A DNA stretch of 29,130 bases from the NCBI GenBank assembly GCA_017889745.1, contig JAGGAG010000006.1:1-29130 (forward strand), in the 5' to 3' direction. This stretch comes from Gemmatimonadota bacterium (lineage in GTDB: Bacteria > Gemmatimonadota > Gemmatimonadetes > Gemmatimonadales > GWC2-71-9). A model generated the notes under the pieces. It ran no database searches. It was given only the letters and a program-made list of their open reading frames with translations, and was not told the DNA's origin. Every line of letters starts with the position of its first letter. Position 1 is the first letter of the stretch. The position numbers and the translations under genes were made by a program. Positions 15,794-23,527 of the stretch are shown here, in pieces.

Positions 15794-16240
15794 ATGATCC
15801 GGTTGATCAGGCGGTATGGCGGCGGAAGCCGGAAGCTCTACGACACGGAAGAGAGCCGGTATGTGTCCCTGATGGAGATCGCCGACTGGATCCGCCAGGG
15901 GCAGCAGCTCCGAATCGTGGATAGCAAGACGGACGACGACGTCACCGCCGCCACCTTGGCGCAGGTGATCTATGAAGGGGAGAAGCGGGGGGTGTCTTTC
16001 CTCTCCGGCGATTTTCTCCACCAGATCATCCGTCGCGGCGGTCGGGCGGTGAGTGACCAGGTCGATCAGGTCCAGGCTGGAGTGAACCGCCTTGTTCGGG
16101 GGCTTCCGCCGGTTCGCCGGGCCAAGGGAGAGATTCTCGAGCTGCGCCGCAGCCTCACGGAGTTGGAGCGGCTCGTGGGTACGCTCGAGGAACCAGGGGA
16201 AGAGGCGCCGGTCAGGACGCGGAAGCGCCTAACGGCTTGA
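15794..16240 (+). CDS. phaR: PHB/PHA accumulation regulator PhaR
   Basis: The 148-residue protein opens with RLIRRYGGGSRKLYDTEESR and VSLMEIADWIRQGQQLRIVD, the PHB/PHA DNA-binding domain (PF07879), followed by the accumulation-regulator region with TAATLAQVIYEGEKRG. PhaR senses polyhydroxyalkanoate: it represses phasin genes until granules form, then binds granules and releases DNA. The ATG at 15794 is chosen because family members begin within a few residues of the KRYxNRKLYDT motif; a GTG six codons upstream is less likely. GGAGG and AGGTGG precede it. The Gly-Gly-Ser insertion in RYGGGSRKLYD is slightly longer than the usual RYxNRKLYD. The phasin-like gene follows after 33 bp. No PHA synthase is in the window. 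Confidence 0.88.
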   Translation: MIRLIRRYGGGSRKLYDTEESRYVSLMEIADWIRQGQQLRIVDSKTDDDVTAATLAQVIYEGEKRGVSFLSGDFLHQIIRRGGRAVSDQVDQVQAGVNRLVRGLPPVRRAKGEILELRRSLTELERLVGTLEEPGEEAPVRTRKRLTA

Positions 16241-16273
16241 AACGCAGTAATCACAATCAGGAGGAGGTGCTGT

Positions 16274-16699
16274 ATGTCGAAGACCATGAAGACCGTCAAG
16301 CGGATGCCGGTGGTCCAAGAGGCCGCTGAGCAGATCTACCTCGCAGGTCTGGGTGCGTTCGCGCTGGTCGAGGAAGAGGGAAACAAGGTTTTTGAGAACC
16401 TGGTCAAGGCTGGCAAGGGCCTGGAGAAGATGAACAAGGCCCGTGTGCAGAAGCTGTTGAACCAGGTGCAGGGCAAGGTGGGTAATGTGCGTGAAGGCGC
16501 CCAGCACACCTTCGGGCGCATCACGGCCCCGTTCGACGCCGGCGTCACTACAGCCTTGCATCGGCTGGGCGTTCCCACCCGGAAGGAGATCGGGCTGCTG
16601 ACGAAGCGCGTGGAGGAGTTGACCAAGAGCGTCGAGAAGACGCGCCACACGCGTCGCGCTGCGCCGGCTCGTCGCGCCAAGAGGGCGATGGCCAAGTAG
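16274..16699 (+). CDS. Phasin-like granule-associated protein (PhaI/PhaF type)
   Basis: The 141-residue protein has an amphipathic helical N-terminal part (about 10-60: AAEQIYLAGLGAFALVEEEG, then KVFENLVKAGKGLEKMNKAR) typical of the polyhydroxyalkanoate granule-associated family PF05597. A second helical region around TRKEIGLLTKRVEELTKSVEK follows. The last 20 residues are a basic Arg/Ala/Lys tail resembling in kind the histone-like tail of PhaF, which links granules to the nucleoid; here it is much shorter. A very strong Shine-Dalgarno (AGGAGGAGG) precedes the ATG by about 5 nt, suggesting high expression as expected for a granule coat protein. It follows phaR directly, a common regulator-target pairing, and is followed by two hairpins. 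Confidence 0.85.
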   Translation: MSKTMKTVKRMPVVQEAAEQIYLAGLGAFALVEEEGNKVFENLVKAGKGLEKMNKARVQKLLNQVQGKVGNVREGAQHTFGRITAPFDAGVTTALHRLGVPTRKEIGLLTKRVEELTKSVEKTRHTRRAAPARRAKRAMAK

Positions 16700-16709
16700 T
16701 ACCGCACGG

Positions 16710-16736
16710 CCCAGCGGCCCCGGCAGGGCCGCTGGG
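16710..16736 (+). other. Perfect hairpin after the phasin gene
   Basis: CCCAGCGGCCC pairs perfectly with GGGCCGCTGGG across a 5-nt loop. It starts 10 bp after the phasin stop but has no U-tract, so it may block 3' exonucleases rather than end transcription by itself. Confidence 0.55.
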
Positions 16737-16750
16737 AACATCGCCTTGCG

Positions 16751-16799
16751 GAGCCTCGATCGGCACAACGCCTGTCGAGGCTCTGTCATTTCTCGTTTT
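16751..16799. terminator. Terminator between the phasin and acyltransferase genes
   Basis: GAGCCTCGA pairs with TCGAGGCTC (16751-16759 with 16775-16783) across a 15-nt loop that can itself fold through GGC and GCC. A T-rich stretch containing TTTCTCGTTTT follows on the plus strand. It sits between convergent genes. Confidence 0.65.
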
Positions 16800-16812
16800 G
16801 AGGCCCGACGTC

Positions 16813-18084
16813 CTAGTGTGCGGGTTGTACGGTGACGCGGTCGCCCGGGGTGGCAGGGGCAGTGCTGGTGCTTCCGGGCGCAGGTAGCGGACTGAACGCC
16901 GCAGGCTCACGAGGCGGCAGGGGATTGTCGCGCAGGTGCCAGATGAAGTTTCCCTGCTGTTGCCGGATCGCTTCCCGGGTGAGGCCCCTGTATCCGCACG
17001 GTGGCCGACGGAATGCCCGGGCCAGTGAAAGGAGCGGCCAGCCGAACGGCAGGTAGAATCCGACCAGGTCCCAGTCACGCAGGATGGCGTGCAGGCGGTT
17101 GCGGGCCGGCGGCCGCTGGTGGTTCCGCTCCGTCCGGATGAAGGCGAGGGGCCAGCCCCAGGGGAGGATTGCTGCCCAGCGACCGCGGTACTTCTTGAGT
17201 TGCTGCCACAGGTTGGCCAGCTGCCAGGGCTGCCGCCCGTGGATCGCGACTAGTTCGCTCAATTCAGCCTGCATCTGCCGGCGGACCTTTGCGGCCACCT
17301 GGCAGAGCCGGCTCCGCTCCGGTTTGTCGAGGTCCGTTATCCCTGCCTCCCGCACCAGTGCTGGCACGTCAATGGGCTCCCCGACCACGAACAGGAGGCG
17401 CGCCGGGAAGGCCATGTACCACATCCACGGGAAGATGATGGCGAGGATCCCGATGGGCAGCGGGAGGAACGGCACCCGGAAGACCCTTTGCATCAGTTGG
17501 TCGAGGCCGGGGAAGGTATAGCCGAACGGGTGGATCCATTCGCCGTTGATGATGTGGACCGGATACACCGGAACCCGGTGGCGGGCCGCCAGGAGCACGA
17601 AGCTGGTCTTGAAGGTCTGCAGCTGGTACCGCCGGTTGAATCCCTTCCCGATGCCCGGCACCCCCTCGGGGAAGTAGAGGATTCTGTCACCCCGCTGGAT
17701 CAGGCGCTCGAAGTTGTCGAAGGTCATGTCCACGCCGCCGCCCCGCCGCCAGAAGTTGTCCAGGCCGAACGGGCGCATCCACCACACCAGCGAGAGCTCG
17801 GCTTCGTATACCGTGCGGAACTTCGCCGCGGGCGCGAACCCGCCCTGCCGCCAGAGTTCCGTGTCCAGGTACATCCCGTCGTGCGGGAATGCGTTGCCGC
17901 TGTGGTTCGCCGCGAGGATTACCGGACCTTGCGAAGGGATCCGCTCGGCGCCCCGCAGTTCACTGCGGAAGTAGTGCTCCGAGATCGGCGACAGCACCTT
18001 TCCGATGCACCGGTGGGCGAAGTCCGGGTCGAACGGATCATGTGCGGGGGCGGGAGTGCCCTCGAGCCGTTTCTGCATGGTCAT
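16813..18084 (-). CDS. PlsC-like lysophospholipid acyltransferase
   Basis: The 423-residue protein has an acyltransferase domain at about 40-260. The acceptor-site motif appears as AANHSGNAFPHDG (His61, Asp69) and the second motif as LYFPEG (137-141). It should transfer fatty acyl groups from acyl-CoA or acyl-ACP to a glycerol- or lipid-type acceptor at the membrane. The H-to-D spacing is seven residues rather than the four of classical PlsC; related NHSG-type enzymes also have longer spacing. Hydrophobic stretches near FRVPFLPLPIGILAIIFPWMW suggest membrane attachment. A C-terminal region of about 100 residues is not part of the core domain. The start overlaps the AarF stop (ATGA), tying the two together. 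Confidence 0.86.
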   Translation of the reverse strand: MTMQKRLEGTPAPAHDPFDPDFAHRCIGKVLSPISEHYFRSELRGAERIPSQGPVILAANHSGNAFPHDGMYLDTELWRQGGFAPAAKFRTVYEAELSLVWWMRPFGLDNFWRRGGGVDMTFDNFERLIQRGDRILYFPEGVPGIGKGFNRRYQLQTFKTSFVLLAARHRVPVYPVHIINGEWIHPFGYTFPGLDQLMQRVFRVPFLPLPIGILAIIFPWMWYMAFPARLLFVVGEPIDVPALVREAGITDLDKPERSRLCQVAAKVRRQMQAELSELVAIHGRQPWQLANLWQQLKKYRGRWAAILPWGWPLAFIRTERNHQRPPARNRLHAILRDWDLVGFYLPFGWPLLSLARAFRRPPCGYRGLTREAIRQQQGNFIWHLRDNPLPPREPAAFSPLPAPGSTSTAPATPGDRVTVQPAH

Positions 18085-19784
18085 GGCCCCCGGCGCACCG
18101 CGAGCAGGAGGGCCACGCCGAACAACGCGCCCCAGATCTGCCAGGCGCCCCCGAAAGCCATGATGATGGCTCCCGCCACCAGGCAGAAGCCGGCGATGAG
18201 CGTTCCCCGTATCCCGCTCAGCGGATTTTCGGCGGGGCGCCGAGTCGTCTTTTCGAGAACCCGGAGTCCTTCAGTGACGAGCTGGGGCACCCGCATCAGT
18301 GCGTCGAGGAGATCCGGCGCGCCTCGCAGTTCCTCCTGCACCATCCGGAGCGGACTGAACTGGCGGATGAAGATCCGGCGGATGTGCCGCTCGGACACTT
18401 CCGCCACGTTGAACCCCGGCAGCAGGGCCTGCCCCACGCCCTCGAAGGTGATCAGCGCCTTGACCATGAGCACCATTTCGACCGGGAAGTACATCCGGTA
18501 CTGGGCCCCGCGGGTCACCGACTCCAGTATCAGCTGGCCGAGGGAGAAGGTGTCGAACGTGGCGGCGCGCCTCCAGCGGCCGGAGAGATCCGCCACCTCG
18601 CGGCGAAAGCCCTGGGGATTGCCATCGCGGCCGGGATCGGCTGCCGCCGCGAGATAGCGGGCGGCATTGTCGGTGTCGCCGGTGACGAGGCAGTAGTAGT
18701 AGTAGAGCAGGGTGCGGCGGAGGTCATGGTCCAGCCGCCCAACCATCCCCAGGTCGATGAACCCTGCCTTGGGACCGGGGAGCACCACCAGGTTCCCCGG
18801 ATGCAGGTCGGCGTGGAAAACGCCGTCCTGGTAGATCATCTGGATGACGGCTGCGGCACCCAGGTCGACGAGGCGGCGGCGCTCCTCGAGCGGAAGCTTC
18901 TTGGCCTCCGGGCTGTCGGGGCGCAGGCCATCGAAGAACTCCATCGTAAGCACGCTCTGCCCGCTGTATTCGCGGTAGATCGTTGGGAAGACGATGTCCG
19001 GTTCATCCAGGAAGTTGGCCGCGAAGTTCTCGGCATTGTCGGCCTCCCGGCGGAGATCCACCTCACGCTGGGTGTAGTCCACGAACTCGCGGATGATCCG
19101 CTTGGGCTGGTACCGGGGAAACACCATCTGCAGCGTGCCCGCCAGCACGCGCAAGAGGTGGGCGTCCTTCCGGAGAGTCTCCCGGATGCCGGGCTTGACC
19201 ATCTTGATGACGACGGCGTCGCCTTCGCGCGTGGTGGCCCGGTGGATCTGCGCAATGGAGGCAGAACCGAGTGGGACCTCATCCACCCAGGCAAACATCT
19301 CATCGACCGACCGTCCGAGATCCTGCTCGACGAGATCGCGGAAGTCCTCGAACGAGACCGCCGGCAGGCGGTTGAGCAGGTGCTTGAGCTCCTCGGTGAC
19401 TTCGTGGGGCAGGAGATCCTCGCGGAGGCTCAGGATCTGGCCAAGCTTGATGTAGGTGGGCCCCAGCAGTTCGAGGCGCCGCCGGAGCTGGACGGCGAAC
19501 GTGGCGTTGCGGAGGTCCGGCCGCACGAAGGGCCGGAGCAGGGCTGCGAGGACCCGCTCCAGCCAGAGCGCCAGACCGCCACGGCCCGATGCTACCCGGG
19601 CGCGGGCATGCGCGATGATGCCGCCGGCGAAGAGCCCGGCCATCTGGCGGTTCACGGCCAGGGCCCGGCGGACGAGCCCCGGTGGCTTGGTCACCACCAT
19701 CAGCTCGAAGGCGGGTTGCGCCGGCTCCTCCGGCGCGGTGCGCCGGGGACGCCGGGCCTTCTGCTCCGGTCCCTGACGTGCCAT
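18081..19784 (-). CDS. AarF/UbiB-type atypical kinase (ABC1 family)
   Basis: The 567-residue protein has the UbiB-family hallmarks: the KxGQ-type motif YIKLGQILSLRED (Lys113-Gln116), the A-rich loop PLGSASIAQIH (171-181), the lysine of VVIKMVKPG (Lys194), HADLHPGN (324-331) and FIDLG (342-346). Two membrane helices close the protein (about 520-563). Family members are atypical ATPases or kinases needed for ubiquinone and other isoprenoid-lipid synthesis or for lipid homeostasis. The ATG at 19784 is chosen because GGGAGG stands just before it and it clears the HMG-CoA reductase stop by 34 bp; a start at 19844 would overlap that gene and lacks a ribosome site. It sits between an isoprenoid enzyme gene and an acyltransferase gene. 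Confidence 0.9.
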   Translation of the reverse strand: MARQGPEQKARRPRRTAPEEPAQPAFELMVVTKPPGLVRRALAVNRQMAGLFAGGIIAHARARVASGRGGLALWLERVLAALLRPFVRPDLRNATFAVQLRRRLELLGPTYIKLGQILSLREDLLPHEVTEELKHLLNRLPAVSFEDFRDLVEQDLGRSVDEMFAWVDEVPLGSASIAQIHRATTREGDAVVIKMVKPGIRETLRKDAHLLRVLAGTLQMVFPRYQPKRIIREFVDYTQREVDLRREADNAENFAANFLDEPDIVFPTIYREYSGQSVLTMEFFDGLRPDSPEAKKLPLEERRRLVDLGAAAVIQMIYQDGVFHADLHPGNLVVLPGPKAGFIDLGMVGRLDHDLRRTLLYYYYCLVTGDTDNAARYLAAAADPGRDGNPQGFRREVADLSGRWRRAATFDTFSLGQLILESVTRGAQYRMYFPVEMVLMVKALITFEGVGQALLPGFNVAEVSERHIRRIFIRQFSPLRMVQEELRGAPDLLDALMRVPQLVTEGLRVLEKTTRRPAENPLSGIRGTLIAGFCLVAGAIIMAFGGAWQIWGALFGVALLLAVRRGP

Positions 19785-19818
19785 GGTCCTCCCGTCTGCT
19801 CGTCCTGCCCCGCGAGGT

Positions 19819-21366
19819 TCAGCGGTGGCGGCCGTATCGCTCATGGGCGGATACCCATTCCAGCGAGGAGATTGCGCTGGCGAGCGACAGCTCGCCGGCC
19901 AGCACCACTCCGGCCACGATCTCTGCGAGTCGATTCACCGTGCCCTTCCCGGTGCAGCCCAGCACTTCGAGGCACTCCCGCTGGGTCGCCAGCCCGGTGC
20001 CGCCACCGTGGGTCGCCACGATGAGGGACGGGATCGTGATCGAGAGGTACAGGTCGCCGTCTGCGGTCAGCTCGGTGTAAACCACGGCCGCCGAACCCTC
20101 GGCCACGTTGGCGACGTCCTGGCCGGTCGCGATGAACATCGCGGTGATGGCGTTGGGCGAGTGGAGTCCGTTGTTGTTGGCGCCCGACATGAACGCGCCG
20201 ACGTTGGCCACACCCCAGTGATACACCAGCGACTCCGGCTCGACCCGCAGGTGCTCCTTCAGGATGGCGCGCGGGATCACCGCCTCGGCGGTGACCCGCT
20301 TGCCGCGGGTCCGCATCACGTTGACGTGGGAGGCCTTCTTGTCGGTGGCGAAGTTCGACTCGAGGTAGAACCGCCGGACGTCCGGGTAGTGCTCCACGAT
20401 CCAGCTGCAGGCGGCAAAAGTCGCACGCCCGACCATGTTCTGTCCCGCCGCGTCGCCGGTGGTGTAATTGAACCGCAGGAAGGCGAACTTGTTGGCCAGG
20501 TAGGTGTCGATGTCATGGAGCCGCGCCACGTGCGATGTGGCCTCGGCCTCCTGGCGAATCTCGGCCAGGTGCTCCTGCACCCAGTTGCGGAAATCCCGCG
20601 CCTCACGCGCCGAGGCGAACACGAACACCGGTGCCCGCTGCATGCAGTCGGCCGAGATGGTGCAGGTCACTCCGCCCGACAGGTTGAGGACCTTCATTCC
20701 CCGGTTGTACGAGGCAACCAGCGTGCCCTCGGTCGTGGCGAGCGGAATCAGGAACTCGCCCTTGGCGTGCTCCCCGTTGATCCGGAGCGGTCCGGCGAAG
20801 CCCAGTGGGACCTGCGCCACCCCTGTGAAGTTCTCGATGTTGCCCTTGGCCACGGCCGGATCGAAGCTGTGCCCGGCGACGTGGCGGAGCTTCACACCGG
20901 TGTACTCCTCCACGAACCGCTGGCGCCGGGCCACCATTTCGGTGCCGAAGTTGGTGCGCTCATCCGGATCCCAGGGAATCGAGGGCTTCGGCGGTTGTGC
21001 CGTGGCGATGGCGTCGGTCGCAACGATCTCCAGCCGCCCGAACGAGTCGGTCTCTACGTCGCATCGGATCTCGTGGCTCCCGTTGGGCAGCGGCCCCACC
21101 CGGGCCATGACCCGGGCCACCTGGCGGAGCGGGAAGGGGGCCGGAGCCTGGGGAGAGACATCGGCTGCGGCGATAGTGCGGCCGTCCCCGAGATCGAGCA
21201 GGAGGTGCTGGAGGGGAACCTCGTTGTCGTCAACCCGTACCTGGTAGATCCGCGTCAGGAGCGCGTCACTGAACCGGTTCTTGAGGCTGAACTGAAAGCC
21301 CTCGGCGTCGTTCTCGAGGGAACCCGACGTATAGAGCTGTCTCAGCAGCAAAGCAGAAATCGTCAT
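19819..21366 (-). CDS. HMG-CoA reductase-like protein with extra N-terminal domain
   Basis: The 515-residue protein has a catalytic HMG-CoA reductase region (about 135-515) with the expected residues: Glu213 in ATTEG, Lys343 in TDKKASHVN, Asp417 in GQDVANVAEGSAAV and His508 in VSAHERY. The substrate motif ENFTGVAQVPLGFAGPL and RGKRVTAEAVIP are also clear. It should reduce HMG-CoA to mevalonate, but the usual DAMGxN motif reads DAAGQN (305-310), marking a divergent branch. Residues 1-120 form a separate beta-rich domain (FQFSLKNRFSDALLTRI, then VDDNEVPLQHLLLDLGDG) that replaces the sterol-sensing membrane domain of eukaryotes and faintly recalls beta-subunit domains of C-deglycosylation enzymes. 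Neither HMG-CoA synthase nor mevalonate kinase is nearby. The ATG at 21366 is preferred over a GTG at 21399; neither has a clear ribosome site. Confidence 0.88.
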   Translation of the reverse strand: MTISALLLRQLYTSGSLENDAEGFQFSLKNRFSDALLTRIYQVRVDDNEVPLQHLLLDLGDGRTIAAADVSPQAPAPFPLRQVARVMARVGPLPNGSHEIRCDVETDSFGRLEIVATDAIATAQPPKPSIPWDPDERTNFGTEMVARRQRFVEEYTGVKLRHVAGHSFDPAVAKGNIENFTGVAQVPLGFAGPLRINGEHAKGEFLIPLATTEGTLVASYNRGMKVLNLSGGVTCTISADCMQRAPVFVFASAREARDFRNWVQEHLAEIRQEAEATSHVARLHDIDTYLANKFAFLRFNYTTGDAAGQNMVGRATFAACSWIVEHYPDVRRFYLESNFATDKKASHVNVMRTRGKRVTAEAVIPRAILKEHLRVEPESLVYHWGVANVGAFMSGANNNGLHSPNAITAMFIATGQDVANVAEGSAAVVYTELTADGDLYLSITIPSLIVATHGGGTGLATQRECLEVLGCTGKGTVNRLAEIVAGVVLAGELSLASAISSLEWVSAHERYGRHR

Positions 21367-21388
21367 GGCCGGTACCTGACTTGGCGTC

Positions 21389-21403
21389 GTGAGTCGCACT
21401 CAC
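21389..21403. promoter_or_regulatory. Palindromic operator-like site before the HMG-CoA reductase gene
   Basis: GTGAGT-CGC-ACTCAC is a perfect 6-3-6 inverted repeat about 23 bp upstream of the start codon. A second imperfect fold, CCCCGA (21415-21420) with TCGGGG (21435-21440), lies just upstream. The 104-bp gap holds no other recognisable element, and no clear -35/-10 pair. Confidence 0.4.
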
Positions 21404-21470
21404 TATGGATACGGCCCCGACCATGAAGAAATCTTCGGGGAATGGATGAAGGTCTGGATATCCGACCCGC

Positions 21471-23327
21471 TCAGTGCTCTCCTCCCCCAATCCCGGCGTA
21501 GAGCGACTCGATGATGCTGCGGAAGCGGTGCTCCACCAGCCGCCGCTTGACCTTGAGCGTCGGTGTGAGGAGGCCCGAATCCACCGTCAGTTCTTCGGCG
21601 ATCACGGCGATGCGCTTGGGTCGCTCAAACTGAGCCAGGTCCTGCAGCCGGCCCAGGGTCTCCTGCTCGAGCAACTCGATCACCGAAGGCTGGCGACAGA
21701 GGTCGCCCCGGTCGGCTACCGCGAGGCCGCGCTCTGACGCCCAGTGGATGAGGCGCTCGAAGTCGGGGAGCACCAGCATCGTGGTGAAGGGCCGCTGGTC
21801 TCCGATCATGATCGCGTGGGCGATGAACGGCGACAGTGTCGTACGCCCCTCGATCGGTTGCGGAGCGACCTTCTTTCCGCCCGCTGTCACGATGAGGTCC
21901 TTGATCCGGTCGGTGATCCTCAGGAACCCGTCCGCATCGAACTCGCCCACGTCCCCGGTATGGAACCACCCCTCGGCGTCAATCGCCTGGTTGGTGGCCT
22001 CGCGATTGTTCCAGTACCCCTTCATCACGTTGGGGCCCTTCGCCAGGATCTCGCCGTTCTCCGCGATCCGGAGTTCCACGCCGGGGTAGGGCAGGCCGAC
22101 CGTACCCAGCTTGAAGTTGGCCGCGCGGTTGGCGGCCAGAACCGGGGCCGTCTCGGTGAGGCCATAGCCCTCGTAGATCGGCAGGCCAGCCGCGTGGAAG
22201 AACCTGGCCACCGTGGCCGAGAGGGGTGCCCCACCCGAGATCATCGTCCGGAGCTGCCCGCCCATCAGGTGCCGGATCTTGTGGAAGACCAGCAGGTCGG
22301 CGAGCCGGTATTGCACCCGGAGCCATGGCGACGGCTGCCGGCGCGCGGCGCGGGCATCCACCACTGCAGCTCCCACCCGGGCGGCCCACCTGAGGAGACG
22401 GCCCTTGAAGCCCGTTGTTCCCATGACCTTGGCGTAGACCTTGTCGAACAGTCGCGGCACCGAAACCATCACGTCCGGCCTGATTTCCAGCAGGTTGGCC
22501 GGCACCGCCTGGATCGATTCCGCGTACGCGATGACCACTCCGCTGTCCCAGAGGTAGTAGTCGCACGCCCGCTCGAAGATGTGAGAGAGCGGCAGGAATG
22601 AGAGGGCTACCTGTCCCTGCTCCGCCGGGAGTGCCCCGTGCTGGCGGGACGCCACCACGATGGCCGCGAGGTTCATGTGCGTCAGCATCGCGCCCTTGGG
22701 GACCCCGGTGGTGCCCGACGTATAGATGATCGTGGCGAGCGAGTCGGGCGTGACGGCCTGGGCCCGCCGCCGGAGTTCGCGGAGCCAGGCCAGGTCCGGC
22801 TCGGGGTTGGCGAACGGCGCCAGCACGTTCGATTCAGCGCTCGTCTCTGGCGGGTCGAACGCAATTACGCGCTCGAGCGCGGGGAGCTGGTCCCGGATCG
22901 CGGCGACCTTGTCAGCCTGCGCAGTGGTCGAGACGAAGATGAACCGTGCGCCGGAATCCCGGAGCAGCACAGCGACCTGATCGGGGGGCAGCGTCGGGTA
23001 CACCGTCACCACCACGGCGCCGAGCGCGAGCGTGGCATAGTCGGCCACGGCCCACTCCGGGCGGTTCTCCGAGAGGATGGCTACCCGGTCTCCCGGGGTG
23101 AGGCCCCAGGCGTCGAGCGCCGCGGCGACCCGGGCGACGCGCTGTTCCACCTCGCGATACGTCATGGAGCGCCACGTCCCGTCGCGCTTGAAGCGAAGGG
23201 CTTCCATCCCGCCAAAGCGATCCACCCCCCCATAAAAGATCCGTGTGATGGTATCCCGCTCGATCTTGTCGAGCGGCGTCACTGGGGCGGACGTCTGGCG
23301 GACCGGGGGAGACGAAACGGCGGTCAT
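21471..23327 (-). CDS. Long-chain acyl-CoA synthetase (AMP-forming)
   Basis: The 618-residue adenylate-forming enzyme activates fatty acids to acyl-CoA through an acyl-AMP. Motifs in order are the P-loop YTSGTTGVPKGAMLTH (202-217), the SFLPLSHIFER segment typical of the long-chain (FAA/FadD15) branch, YEGYGLTETAP (385-394), the ATP-binding aspartate in WFHTGDVGEFDADGFLRITDR and a C-terminal lysine in LTPTLKVKRR. Length and the LSHIFERACDYY stretch fit long-chain rather than short-chain enzymes. GAGGTG about 8 nt before the ATG supports the start. It is followed, after 104 bp, by the HMG-CoA reductase gene. Acyl-CoA it makes could feed the PlsC-like acyltransferase encoded in the same cluster. 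Confidence 0.93.
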   Translation of the reverse strand: MTAVSSPPVRQTSAPVTPLDKIERDTITRIFYGGVDRFGGMEALRFKRDGTWRSMTYREVEQRVARVAAALDAWGLTPGDRVAILSENRPEWAVADYATLALGAVVVTVYPTLPPDQVAVLLRDSGARFIFVSTTAQADKVAAIRDQLPALERVIAFDPPETSAESNVLAPFANPEPDLAWLRELRRRAQAVTPDSLATIIYTSGTTGVPKGAMLTHMNLAAIVVASRQHGALPAEQGQVALSFLPLSHIFERACDYYLWDSGVVIAYAESIQAVPANLLEIRPDVMVSVPRLFDKVYAKVMGTTGFKGRLLRWAARVGAAVVDARAARRQPSPWLRVQYRLADLLVFHKIRHLMGGQLRTMISGGAPLSATVARFFHAAGLPIYEGYGLTETAPVLAANRAANFKLGTVGLPYPGVELRIAENGEILAKGPNVMKGYWNNREATNQAIDAEGWFHTGDVGEFDADGFLRITDRIKDLIVTAGGKKVAPQPIEGRTTLSPFIAHAIMIGDQRPFTTMLVLPDFERLIHWASERGLAVADRGDLCRQPSVIELLEQETLGRLQDLAQFERPKRIAVIAEELTVDSGLLTPTLKVKRRLVEHRFRSIIESLYAGIGGGEH

Positions 23328-23527
23328 GGTATGCGCACCTCGGGCAGCGGGCCGCTCCCTGGCGGGAACCAGCCATTCATGCTGCCGCGCCGGGCCGGGC
23401 GCTACCCGAAGTCAGGGCCCGGGCGGGAAGACTCTGTGAGGGCCAACATACAGGCCGATGGCTGAAGGTGGCGTGAAGGGTTGTCGAAGAGAAGGCTGGA
23501 CGCCGCGGGGCGGAAGGAGTGCCGGCG
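23328..23527 (-). other. 200-bp gap upstream of the acyl-CoA synthetase gene
   Basis: No gene is visible. On the minus strand TATGTT (23450-23445) is a possible -10 box of the TAnnTT type, but no -35 lies at the right distance. The palindrome-like AGCGGGCCGCT near the fadD-type start may be GC-rich background. No terminator is seen after the GMC gene. Confidence 0.3.

Noticed and set aside
16813..18084. Classical PlsC (1-acylglycerol-3-phosphate acyltransferase) with a fixed substrate
   Set aside because: The acceptor motif spacing and the extra C-terminal region differ from true PlsC, so only the broad acyltransferase family is claimed.
17889..21426. Long plus-strand frames (711 and 547 codons) opposite AarF/UbiB and HMG-CoA reductase
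   Set aside because: Both lie antisense to well-conserved proteins and show His/Arg/Asp-rich composition typical of GC-rich shadow frames.
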